From Phalacrocorax aristotelis (Eukaryota > Chordata > Aves > Suliformes > Phalacrocoracidae): a DNA stretch of 64,000 nucleotides. Every line of letters begins with the position of its first letter. Positions within the stretch are counted from its first letter, which is position 1. Below are positions 53,401 to 64,000 of the stretch, piece by piece. The position numbers and the translations under genes are program-made. The notes under the pieces are model-generated. The model searched no databases, was not told the DNA's origin, and saw nothing but the letters and a program-made list of their open reading frames with translations. The stretch is taken from positions 46,396,512-46,460,511 of the forward strand of contig NC_134281.1 of assembly GCF_949628215.1 (NCBI RefSeq), read 5' to 3'.

Positions 53401-56400
53401 GACAGTTGTCATCCCTTTTATCCTGTGTCATGCAGGGTGTGAAGGTAAGAATGACTTCCTTAGCGCTGAAGCTGTATGGGATGTTTGTCTGCAAGCGCTG
53501 AAGCCACAGGGGCCTTGCTTGGTGTGACAGTGTCATAGGGGCAGTTCTAGGATGAGCTGGTGTTTTGTTTGTGGATGTGATGCTTTTCCTGACATTTTGG
53601 TAAAAATGTCTGAAGATCCTATCTGAAGATGCAAAATAGGAACTTCTTCTCTAACCGTTATTCGGTAAATCATTCTAGAGAGAAGCAGCAATGCTGTTTA
53701 ACTCTAGAAGATTAATATATGGATCACGTTCAATATCATCTTAATTTGGGTACAGTACCCAGTACTGCTGTCATCGCTTCCAAGGTTACACAGCCTCTGT
53801 TGGGCAGCTGTGAAGTTTTTTTAGAAGCAACCAGCAGGGCAAGTTACAGGTTGGGTATTTGCTTTGGGCTTCATTCTTACCGTTCATGGATCCTGGGTCT
53901 TGGGTCAGGTTTCCGTTCCATGATGCTGGGCTCATCGCTAATGCAAATAATTCTTGGTATTCCTAAGGAACAGCAGGAAGCTCACGTGTGCTGCCTTTGC
54001 TGCACGTCTATTGAAAGTGTATCATCTGTGACACACACACACACAAAGAAGTATATATAGGCATACACAAAAAGTATATGTATGTATATTCACGTACACC
54101 AGTAGCAGGCTCTATAGCCAAAGCTTTTTGAAAAGTTTGTCAGAACTGTTTGAACTATTAAATTCAGCACTTAAAAAAAAAAAGTGAAATACATGAAGCA
54201 AAATCTTCTTTGACACCTTTTCAGATGATGGCCAAGGAAAATACAGGGAGGTTAAGGGCCTTTACTAATGGTTTGCTGTGGGATCATAAAAGAAACAGAG
54301 TATCCCAAAACAAATGGGCAATCTAGCAAGAGCCCGGCCATGAGGTAACCTCACCAAAAAGCAGTTTTAGGCTGGAGAGTTCAAGGGCATCAGTTTTTAC
54401 TCTGGAATGACTAGCAGGGCCCTGCGTCAGGGGGACAGCACCTGGGATGGCTCTGGCCTGCTCAGAAAACAGTTTCGTGGTGATTCATCATTTTCCCCTG
54501 AATTTCTGCCTTGTATGTCTTCCTCAATCTGCTTACCCAGTGTGAGTTCTTGGTTGGACAGGCAGCTACCACTGTGTAGCAGAAGGTAAGAAAAAGATGC
54601 TAAAAAGGTGGATGTGTGGCTGTCTTTCTGCAGTGAGAACCCTGGCAAAAGTGGCTAGTGAGCAAGAACAGGGCCTGCTGTATCCAGGAGAAGTGCTTGG
54701 TGTGGACAGGCAGGGTGCATGTAATGTGCACAGTGAATTGAACATTTACTGTTGTGTGCAGAGTTGTTGTTGATGTGCCTTATTTAAACTGAACACAAAT
54801 ATTTTTCTAGGGGCTGGTGCTGCACAGAATAGGTTTATCAAGTTAGTTCTACTTGTTTTCCAACTGAGTGGACAGAGAAGGTTTGGGGGCTTTTTGTTAG
54901 TTTAGTATAGTAGTTCCACTCTTGCTGAGTAAGTACATACCTCTGTGCTGCTAGAGACATGTACGGGCATTTCACAAGTATTGTTTTTCATTATACAGAT
55001 TCTTCGCTGCAGCTTTTAGCTAAGTGTCTGTGCAAAGCACAATAAATCCGTTGCTAGCATGCAAATATAGTTATTCTGCTTAAATCAAAAAGATGCTTTT
55101 GCAGAGTGTTTGGACTGGTCTTTTTATCAAAAGGCACTAACTTTGCATTTCATACCAAGAATTGCAAAGCCCCTAACTCTTATCCCAGAACAGGTTTAAA
55201 TGTAAGATAACCTGCAAAGGATAGTTAGCATAAATTATATTCTTCAAAGTTAAATGCTGTATAAAAGGAAAAGTTAATCCTCAAAGCTAATTTTTATTCA
55301 GGGTATTAAGAAGTGTCCTTCTGAACAGATTTTATTCATATTTTATTAAAAACATACATACTAGTTGATAACCTATTTAAAAAAAGCATGGTGTTCATAA
55401 TAAACTGTATTTGTAATCAACTAGCATCCACCTTGCTTCTAAATCCATTTTAATCCAGAATTTACCTGATGAGAGGCCTTGTCTGTTTGGTTTCAGCCAT
55501 CTTGTTATTTAACTGACATTCTGACTCAGAAGAATTTTAATCTTTACCACGATTGCACAAGGACAGGAAATGTCGAAGTCTTGAAACTGTGGCAAGTAAG
55601 TTCAGGTAATCGCTTAGACTAGAAATGTACACTTCGACCACTGCAAAGGGAGACCTGTCAGCCTTCCAAACACATAATTGCTTTCAGCCCTGGGAAGCTG
55701 CAAGGCAGTAGGAACTTTTAAAACCCTATGTGGTTAAAGCCTTGCTACAACGCTAGTTCCCCACAGAGAAATTCTCCAGGCTTTTGTTGTTGTTTATGTA
55801 TAAATTTTATTATTCTCTCCCAGATATGCATAATGAACTGGCAACAAGTAATAGGGATTATCATCCTTAGATGTAAAATGATTAAAGTGGTAATTCCAGT
55901 AGCCTGCAAGCATAAAGGTCTGTCTTTGTAAAATTCATTACTTGTCATTGCATCTCTTTTGTCTGAGATTTGTGGGAATTTTGTTTTCTTCTGCTGTGTG
56001 AGACAAAATCCATTTCCTACTATAATCTGCAAATGTACCCCAACAGTGTCCTTGTTGTGCAAGCATCACGGACAGTAGCAATGCCCTTGGTCCCTACCTG
56101 CTGTCTCTGTGGCAGCTCTTAGTCTTTAAATGGGATAGCAGGTTGCTGTGAGAGGCACTGACATGGGCTGTGTGGGCTTCCAAGCTCCATGTCTCTTGTG
56201 TTGTTGCCTGAAATTGCAGAGGATTGAGCCTGACAATCCACTCAGCTATTTCTGGGTCTGGGCCAGGGTTGTTTTGCCAGTGACGGGTCTGAAGTACAAC
56301 CAGCATTGTTGTACTGAACGTTTACGCAGTATGATGGAGTCACTACGCAATGCTTTAAAGCAACATATTTTGATGACTGGTGATATACCTACAAGCTTGG

Positions 56401-56600
56401 TTGCTTTTACAGCTACTGTGTATATTTTTTTTCCTTCAAATATCTTTGCAGACATTTTTGCCGTGGGCCTGTCCACCCTGAACCATAGAGCCCTGGCATA
56501 AAAAGGGCAATGGCTGAACAGGTCCAGATGAACAAGAGCCAGCCCTTTCCACTCACTGAGCTGCAGCAGACACCGGTTAGGAAACAGCTGTCCTGTAAGT
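50481..56600. other. Intergenic region between convergent TTC39A and RNF11
   Basis: About 6 kb of AT-rich DNA with short chance frames only. A perfect (AC)7 microsatellite is at 54031-54044. I recognise no transposon, RNA gene or exon. Parts of either end may belong to the 3'UTRs of the flanking genes. Confidence 0.6.
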
Positions 56601-59137
56601 GGACTGTCTAATATGTCTGAAGTGTAAGTAATTTATTAGACACCTCTGAGACAGGAGGCAAATATTAGCTTCATCTTACAGGTGGTGGAATTAAGACACA
56701 GATCTGTTTTCAGAACTGTAGCTAAAATTCAGGTTACCCAATGTTTTGTGTTAAATTCAGATCAATTACTTTTTTGAATCAGAAATCATCCAGAACAGCA
56801 CTGTGCCTAAAAACTTGAAAAACACTTGATTTATTTGTTATATTTACACATTTGCTTTAAGCTAGAATTTGAACTTTCTGGAATGTTTTTATGTAATCAG
56901 CTTTAGCTTTAGCCCTTCACACCTTTCTGCTACTTAACAAGTATTTTAATAAAAGTAAATTTTTCCCCTTAGCCCGGTAAGTATATCAGTGTTAAAAGTT
57001 CAACTATACAAAGTGTCTAGAAAAGGATGCAGCTCAGTAATCAGCCACTCCATATTCCTTTCAAATCTTTCTTAATCAAGTCTTGTAATAAATAAAAAGA
57101 CTAATATCAACATGACAATGCTGTTTTTCAGATTGTTCATTTGCCAGTTTTAACAAGATAAAGAAATGAATACTTAATGTGGACATTGTTTTACAAAAAA
57201 AAAAAAAAAAAAGAGAGAGAGAAACCACATGCCCAAAACAAACAGACAAGAAGGAGGACACAAAGGAACACACATGGAATGATGAAAAGGAACAACAATA
57301 TTGCACAACTTCACATCTCTCTGCCCAGATTTTGACCCATGTAATTAGGTGTGTATGAATTCAGCAAAAAGTTGTGTCCGGATAGCTGCGTAGCAATTTG
57401 AGTGACTCTAGAACTGCAGGCTGCTTTCAACTCCTTTTGACTGCTACTTGGGGTTCCTCTCTAAGAGAGCAGGTTGCTGTCATCTGCAGGAATAATAAAT
57501 AAATCAACATGGTGATTCTACACTTCGCTGACCAACCCTTCAAAAATTATCCGTAACACACACAACTCTCATATTGTAAATGCACTACGTGTTCAAAGTG
57601 CTTGAGTCTTGATACAACAAGTTGTGTTTAAAGTACTGAAACCTATAGATAAAAAACAATCAAGAATGTTCCCTGATTTGTTGTGGTTAACTCAAGATTG
57701 CGTCTCATTTTGCAAGACCAGGACTTCCCAATGTATTAGCATTGCACTTTTATACAAAAGTCATGGTGGGCTACATTGCAGGCGAGGTGGGGCGGGGAGA
57801 AAAAAACCAAACATGCTAAGTGGATAAAAGGTCTTTGCAGCCTCAGTCTTTGCTAGACCATCTCTAAACAAGCACAATCTGTTTGCTACAGAAATTAGCT
57901 GATTGTGTCATTCTGGCTATAGCAGTACTTCCCTCCCCAAAACTGCTAGTATGACAGGCTGTGTTTATATTAACTCTGCATTTACATGCAGAACAAAATA
58001 TATTTTTCTCATACCTGATTCCATACCTGTTTGGTGGACTGATGCATCAGCCAGCAGGGCTTAACAGATACATTTAATACAGGAGACTGAGATACAGTAT
58101 GTTTATTCTTAACTTCTGGTAACCTAAGAACTACAAGAATGAGAGATGCAGTATCCATTTGCTGTGATCCAAGACAACCATTTTTAGGGTGGGGAAAAAA
58201 AGTAGAACAAGTGATCAACACTAACACTACATCAGTTCCAATTTTTTTTTTTCCTTTTTTTTTTTAAGTCGTGGTAGCTTAACTATTTACTGTCCATCTG
58301 GCCTACTTGATCAAGTTAAAGGTGACATATAAAGTTTAACGACTGCTGTTCATCAAAACAAACCAAGTTATAAAAATCATTAAACCATTTCACCATAGGA
58401 CTTATTTCATATCTTCATATTCTGCATCACTTGTAGAAAAGGGATAATGCATCTCAGTTTGCTTACAAGCTAGGAGATCACTTTGAAGTCTGCATATTCC
58501 TAACTGCAAACAAAATATAGCACTTTTAACAGGTTATAAATAAACTGGTTTTCAAGCATAGAGCCAGCCCAACAATAACAATACACTATTAAAAAGACCT
58601 AAGGCAATGAATTCCATCTCCAATGGAAAAAAAAAAAAAAAAAAGAAAGAACTGTGCAAACAAGCTTAAAACTATTTCTTTGTGCCAGTGTTATAAAATG
58701 GAGATTTCAATAAAGCCTTGACCCAAATGCCAGGACTTGTGAAAAGAATCAGAACAAAACTGGTTACTTTATTTAAGAAAAAAATAATCTTATCTTGCTG
58801 CTAATAAAATTGGATACACGCAGTTTAAACATTTACAGTTGCTGTAACACTTTACACAATTCCTATATATGGGTGTAAGAACAAACATTAAAAGACAATG
58901 GTGGGTCAAGGCTTTACATTAAAAATAACAACCTACTTTTCTATAGTCTCTAAAATACTATGTTTTTTTCAAATATTTGCAGCCATTCAGGAATATTTTT
59001 TTTATTTATTTATTAGGAAATGTATACTTTGTGCATGATCTTAAATCCTAATTCCTGGCTCTTTGGGCTGAATGACAAAAGGATCAAACCCATTAAAGTG
59101 GATGGTCTCCTTGAAGGTTCAGTGGAGAAACCCTGGC
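56600..59137 (-). other. RNF11: Probable RNF11 3'UTR
   Basis: RNF11 mRNAs in vertebrates have a long 3'UTR, and the AT-rich DNA after the stop codon fits this. Poly(A)-signal candidates on the - strand (TTTATT on the + strand) occur at 59001-59014, 58768-58773 and 56632-56637. I cannot tell which is used, so the left edge is a guess. The tract contains long homopolymers: A19 then (GA)n at 57195-57221, A18 at 58627-58644, and T11-CC-T11 at 58242-58265. Confidence 0.4.
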
Positions 59138-59309
59138 TCAGTTAGTCTCATACGATGAAAGCAGTGCTGCATCCACTGGCTCCATGCAGGATGGACAGGT
59201 AAAGGATCTCATCAACCAGTCATCTATACAGTCCAGGTGGTAAATGTGCATGCACGGCAGAAATCGGATAGGGTCCCCATAAACAAAGTCCATCATACAA
59301 ATGACGCAT
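59138..59309 (-). CDS. RNF11: RNF11 last coding exon (residues 98-154)
   Basis: Read on the - strand, acceptor TCTTCCCCAG precedes A|TGCGTCATTTGT. It encodes the whole RING-H2 domain from Cys99 to Cys139 and the tail EPVDAALLSSYETN, with TGA at 59138-59140. The Thr135 site reported as an AKT target in mammals is present (SFTCPSC). Confidence 0.98.
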
Positions 59310-60060
59310 CTGGGGAAGAAAAAAAATCATAAAAATATTTAAGCTGGAAATGAAAAGTAGTGCGATACCTACTCCTGGACATGTTTGAGTCAAACAGACT
59401 TTTAGCACTTGCAGATGCTGTGAGGAGTTCTTCGCTCTGTCAGTGCTGGCTCCACCAAGCACTAGATTTTTTTGTGTGTGTGTGTGTTTTCTTCATAGTA
59501 CGTGCCCATCGTTACGATGTTAGTTAGGGCGGGAAGCCTTCTGTAGGCATGGCGGGGGCAGCTCTACAGAGTGCATAAAATCAAAATGCTAAAAGGGAGC
59601 CATAAAGGTGAGGAAGTAACATGAAATTATTTCCCTGTGAAGAGAGGATAAAGAGGAAAAAACCTGTAAGGGCATGAATTACATGGGTCAGGAAAGTAAG
59701 TTTCATCTCTACAAGAAAACAAGCGAAGATAGAGAAAGAGCCTTCTGCAGGGTCATTTTTTTCAGAAAGCTACATTAAATTACAGCCCCTGAAAATAAGG
59801 CAAAAACAGCAGGACAAGGTCAGGTTCCCAGGGTGATATCATAAACCAATGCAACAGCCACGTCAGTTCAGCTAGGTTTCTGTAACTTACTCTCTGATCT
59901 TCTTCTCGGAGCCGTCTCTTCCAGGATCATAGACTCCTTTAGGTAGGTGCTGAATAAGGCCTATCCTCTGCGCTATTCTGATTTGTTCCTCTTCTGTCAG
60001 CTGTGTTGCTAGCCGAGTCTGGCTAGGAGTCGGGTGATAAACAGGAACGGGGACCTGCTC
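59138..60060 (-). CDS. RNF11: RNF11, RING finger protein 11 (partial: last two coding exons)
   Basis: This small RING-H2 protein works with NEDD4-family ligases, and as part of the A20 ubiquitin-editing complex that restrains NF-kB signalling; it sits on endosomal membranes through lipid modification encoded in exon 1. The two exons here encode 113 residues, 42-154. With the known 41-residue first exon this gives exactly the 154-residue family length. The ligands of the C3H2C3 RING are all present: Cys99, Cys102, Cys117, His119, His122, Cys125, Cys136 and Cys139, spaced C-x2-C-x14-C-x-H-x2-H-x2-C-x10-C-x2-C. Exon 1, carrying the acylation signal and PPxY motif, is not in the window and must lie to the right of 64000. 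The gene converges on TTC39A. The visible protein matches the human sequence as I remember it, apparently without change. Confidence 0.97.
59310..59890 (-). other. RNF11: RNF11 intron 2
   Basis: A 581-bp intron with consensus borders on the - strand. It holds a (TG)7 run on the + strand at 59473-59487 and nothing else notable. Confidence 0.9.
59891..60060 (-). CDS. RNF11: RNF11 internal coding exon 2 (residues 42-98)
   Basis: Read on the - strand, acceptor TTAATTTTAG and donor GA|GTAAGT bound 170 bp. It encodes EQVPVPVYHPTPSQTRLA, then TQLTEEEQIRIAQRIGLI and QHLPKGVYDPGRDGSEKK, the conserved linker before the RING. The last codon GA|A (Glu98) joins the next exon in phase. Confidence 0.98.
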
Positions 60061-63000
60061 CTAAAATTAAAATATTTCTGTTAAATCCACAGAGGCTTTC
60101 CTAGCATTGTGTAGCACAGGACAAGCAATGTATTTAACTTTTCCTCTCTTAGTCCTACAAATGTTTGTACGATCTCCCACTCCTAATTTGCAATTTTAGG
60201 ACTATAATTACATTGAGAATGGGATAAAGAGTTGAGGCCAGTATCTTGAGTAAGGAGCTGCTTGTGGTTGTTCTCTGCAAAAGCTTTCTACCTCCAGGAA
60301 TCGCTTGTCCATGAAATACATGCACAACAAACGCCACGTGACAACGGCAAATAAACCTTACAGGCACCTGGTGAACTGCTAAGATACCAAATTAAACAGT
60401 GTGATGGCTGAGGAAGAGATCCCAGTATTTGCAATAAAAAGTACAGGTTTTTTGTTTGTTTGGTGTTTTTTTACATTTAGGAAGAATTATTTGCAAAGAT
60501 GAGGACAGAGCCTATTCTTGAGAGTTCTAGAGAGGACTGTTTTACTGATTCTATAATAACTAAAATTTATGTGAACTGTTCTGGGCCACACAAGCTCCAG
60601 TCCAGAATTGTAGATTTAATTCTTGTGTGTTTAAAAAGTGTCACCTGGACAAGGAAAAGAATAGCTTAAGTAATCAATCCAAGTTTTAGTTTTGTTCTCA
60701 TACATTAATATGATTTTACAAGTTTTCCCAAGCTGGACTTCAACAGCTGCATGTTTAAAGTACATGTTTCCCAAACAAAAAAATGGCAATGTGTAGGTAT
60801 TTATTATGCAGTCCTTCCTCTGCCACATTCTCAGAAGCTTCCTCCACATATTAACAAATTTTAGATCAGATGTTTTCACTAATATTCGTATTAACATGGT
60901 ACTTATTTTACTTGCTTTTAAAGCACTTTTTTGGACATAAATACCCATTTTGAACAGTGGTCAGTAGCCATAAATCCACTGTTAACAGGGAGACTATTTC
61001 CTGCAATAGCCTGTACTCCTTAAACAGCAGAAGAAAATTCAACTTAGAGATGTGTTCTGAAAATAAGCCCGGTGCATCAAAGACAATAGCATCAATTCAT
61101 CTGTTTGAAGAACTGCAAAACTGATGTTTCAGAGGACATTGCTACAGAACAAGCAGACTCAGGAGTGTGTGCAGCTGCACCACAGTAAGTGCTGATGCAG
61201 CACACATCACCTCCGACAAAGCTCCCATTGGCAAACTCCCCTCTCTCATCACTGATACGGAAGATGTGGGCTTTCCCACCTGTGATGGAGCAACCACCTT
61301 CTGAAACGTGCATGTCCTGACAGAGCATGGACCACAGTGGCATCTCCAGATATTTCTAGCAACAGGAACACAGCTGCGTTCCCCTCTCCTGTTCCCTCTT
61401 TGCCTTTTGGCCTGCTCCTGCAGTGGTCTAGTGCAGTGTTCAGGGTTCAGCTGACACCAACACCTGGCAAAGTCCAGATACGGGGTTTAACACACGTAAT
61501 ACTGTGCTTGTAAAACCTGATAAAGCGATGATTCTTTCACTGCTTGGAAGCATGGCATGCAGAAGGACAGACAGGACTCCTGGAAGGCGAGGGGAGAGCA
61601 GCCCGAGGGGTGTGCAGCCTCTCACTGGCCAGCACCAGGGGTACCCTGCAGCAGAAGTCCTTGCTTATGAGAAATGCTAATCAAAAATACAAGTCTGCCT
61701 GGCAATTCGTCTTTTAACACCATGCCTACCACTTGCAATTCAGCTGTGGGGTAAAATTCACAGCCTTCTCTTAATTTAGCCACACTAGGATTCTCCCCTC
61801 TGATTTCTGAGCAGAACTCAGAGGAATGATGAGAAGGTTCAAAAGACAAAGTGCTAGTGCTTCGGTAAGTTTGATTAATTTCCTGACTACTCTAAAATGT
61901 ATCTCTCAGAATCACAGATTTCTTCTAGATCAGCTGCCTTTTAATGGTTTAAATAATCTAAAGTATTCTCTAATCATTGCTTGGATAGTGAAAAGCACCA
62001 GCTGAAGCTAGGAATGACCCGTCAGCTATAACAGTATTCATGAAGTGGCTCTGCAACCTTTGGTGCCAGCAAAACAAAGCATTTTTCCCCTTCCAAATGC
62101 TGCAGACCCTCTGCACTGAATACATCAGCTCAAGGCAGAGCCCAGGCCTGGTTTTATGTTTCAAAAACTTAACACCACAAACTATCAGTAACTTTTTTTT
62201 CCCCAAGGCTTTGCTGTACTACTTTGGACAGATTATTAAATCAATACGAGAAGATATTACTGCTAGCTCCTTTATTTGTTACAAAGATATACAGAACACT
62301 TAGCATTTGGAGAGAGATGCACCCTCCTCCTCATCTCAGAAAAAGAGAGGAACAGAATAACTAACTGCATGCATGGTAGAGGTTGGTGCTAAGTGCAGAA
62401 GTGCAGAAGGAAGGGAGGCTACTGTATTTGACACAGCTCCCCTTGGCAAAGCCATGACTGCAAGTGATAACGCAGAAATACAAGGAAAGGCAAAAGCAGG
62501 AGGAGGAAAAAAGATCCAAGGCCCTCTCAAGATGTCACTGCTGCTTTCAGACAACTGATAGTGAATGCCCATAGCAGAACAGCAAACTGATCATCTCAGC
62601 AGAAACTACATAGCAAAAGGAAACTACAGTTAAGTAAGAATCTGTTGTGAGTTAGGATTATCACATTTGGAAAACTCTGACATGATAAATTAGTCACACT
62701 GTCCAACCGATGACTGCTTTGGTTAAGTTTTGGAAGTTTTTAAGCCTGTAATAGGCCAAACAAGAATGCAACCCATTTCCCTTGTTCTCGTCTTCTACAG
62801 GCACTAGCCATGAGCGACCACCGAGGGACTATGGATTTGGGGAACCCATTGCTGCATTATTGGAGTGTCCCACTCCCATCGGTGTTGTCTTCCCCACAGA
62901 GACCTGAAGATGAGGGGCCTGATGGACCCCCCAGGCCCCCTTCCCGTGCCAAATGCACAAACGCTTTCCCGACCGCCAGCGCTGTATGGAAACTCCTCCT

Positions 63001-64000
63001 TTTGGCATCCTGTGTCAGGTTCCCTCACCGCAGAGCCACCACCCTGCGCTACATGTCTGACATAACCAATCGGGGCAGGAATTTATAGTTGCCAGCTGTG
63101 GACTTCTACAATTTCACGTACTAGAAAAGAATCTCTTGTCAGATTAGTAACTCTGGGTGAAAATAGTGCTGTCTTTCACCATGACATCTTCATGCTTGTG
63201 AATATAAAAAAACTGGGGTTGGTGTGGCTGCCAAGCTGTTGTGAAAAAGGCGTAAATTGTACTAATGTTAAAAAAAAAAAAGTGACCGATTTGATACCCA
63301 TAATCTGGGGCACTTCCTTAACATGGTGTCTGGTGGCACTTGAATCTCCCCTCCTGATTACTATTAAAAGCCTGCCTAAACAGAGCTAGCAGTCCACTGG
63401 ATACAAACATAGCAGTAAAATGGAAGAACGCAGCTGCGCACATTGCAGAGAGTCAAATTATAGGGTACACCAACAACGACCTTTTCAAACCAGTCCTCTC
63501 CCCTCCGACAGATAAAAAGGTGTGTTTATACCTGTATGATTCTAAAAATATTTATGCATGACAATACAAGAGCCTAGATTTCTCTCAGTGCACCGAAATG
63601 ATGGTCAGTATCCCCAGAGGGGTCAAAGTAAGAGATGGAGCAGACTGCATGAAGTGCTCCCTCAGCTAGACCGTGAGTACCACCTGTCAGCCGAGCTGGG
63701 CTCCTTCAGCCCCCAGTAGCCCTGCTGGCATGTGCCCAGGCTAGCTCTGCACGCAGCCGCCACCACCCCGCACTGACAGCTGCATCCTCTGGTTCCTCCA
63801 CTACCAAGTCTCTGAAGCATTTTTGGAAGTTAAGCTCATCTGACAATAATTTCAAGCTGCCTGTAAGGACAGAGCACAGCCCTGCCTGTGTGGGTTTATC
63901 ACCCCTTTGCAAATCTTTCACAGTTTATAATGGCTACTTCTATCAGCCCACATTAAAGCAAGGTCCTGCTCACTTCAGCATCGGTGTTCAAAGGTAACGA
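60061..64000 (-). other. RNF11: RNF11 intron 1 (runs off the window)
   Basis: No segment here encodes the expected acylation motif and PPPPY-containing exon 1, so this is read as intron. It is AT-rich with two GC-richer islands. At 62805-63090 frames are open on both strands (92 codons on the + strand), and 63640-63800 is also GC-richer. Neither shows a recognisable protein domain. Confidence 0.75.

Noticed and set aside
63640-63800. GC-rich stretch at the right edge as RNF11 exon 1
   Set aside because: Neither strand encodes the expected acylation motif or PPPPY ending, and no donor with the correct phase (codon boundary before Glu42) is visible.

Overview
This is a vertebrate nuclear window, almost certainly from a bird. 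It has AT-rich, intron-dominated DNA with few repeats. The recognisable transposons are CR1 LINE copies ending in the avian-type ATTCTRTG octamer. Genes are split by GT-AG introns, and most long open frames are chance or LINE-derived.

Two protein-coding genes lie tail to tail. TTC39A (tetratricopeptide repeat protein 39A) runs on the + strand. I place 17 coding exons with confidence (12005-48702); they join in one continuous frame to 562 codons and a TAA stop. A candidate first exon (coding part 7525-7562) fits the reading phase and has a CCAAT box upstream, which would give a 575-residue protein. RNF11 (RING-H2 ubiquitin ligase partner) runs on the - strand. Its last two coding exons (59891-60060 and 59138-59309) give residues 42-154 of the 154-residue protein; the first exon lies beyond the right edge. 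As I recall it, the human 1p32 locus has the same convergent TTC39A/RNF11 neighbours, which supports calling this paralogue TTC39A rather than TTC39B or C.

Layout: 1-7360 upstream DNA without a recognised gene; 7370-7562 candidate promoter and exon 1; 7563-48581 TTC39A exons and introns; 48703 to about 50480 probable TTC39A 3'UTR; about 50480-56600 intergenic; about 56600-59137 probable RNF11 3'UTR; 59138-60060 RNF11 exons; 60061-64000 RNF11 intron 1.

The most notable structure is a pair of CR1 copies in opposite orientation in TTC39A introns 1 and 2. They are base-for-base identical over 1020 bp (8687-9706 against 16128-17147), including the same deletion of the reverse-transcriptase core. 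They become clearly different immediately outside that block. This looks like gene conversion between inverted repeats (or an assembly artefact). The pair brackets TTC39A exon 2, a 105-bp exon whose loss keeps the frame, so pairing could affect splicing, back-splicing or local inversion. I found no CRISPR array, rRNA, tRNA or unknown multi-gene system.
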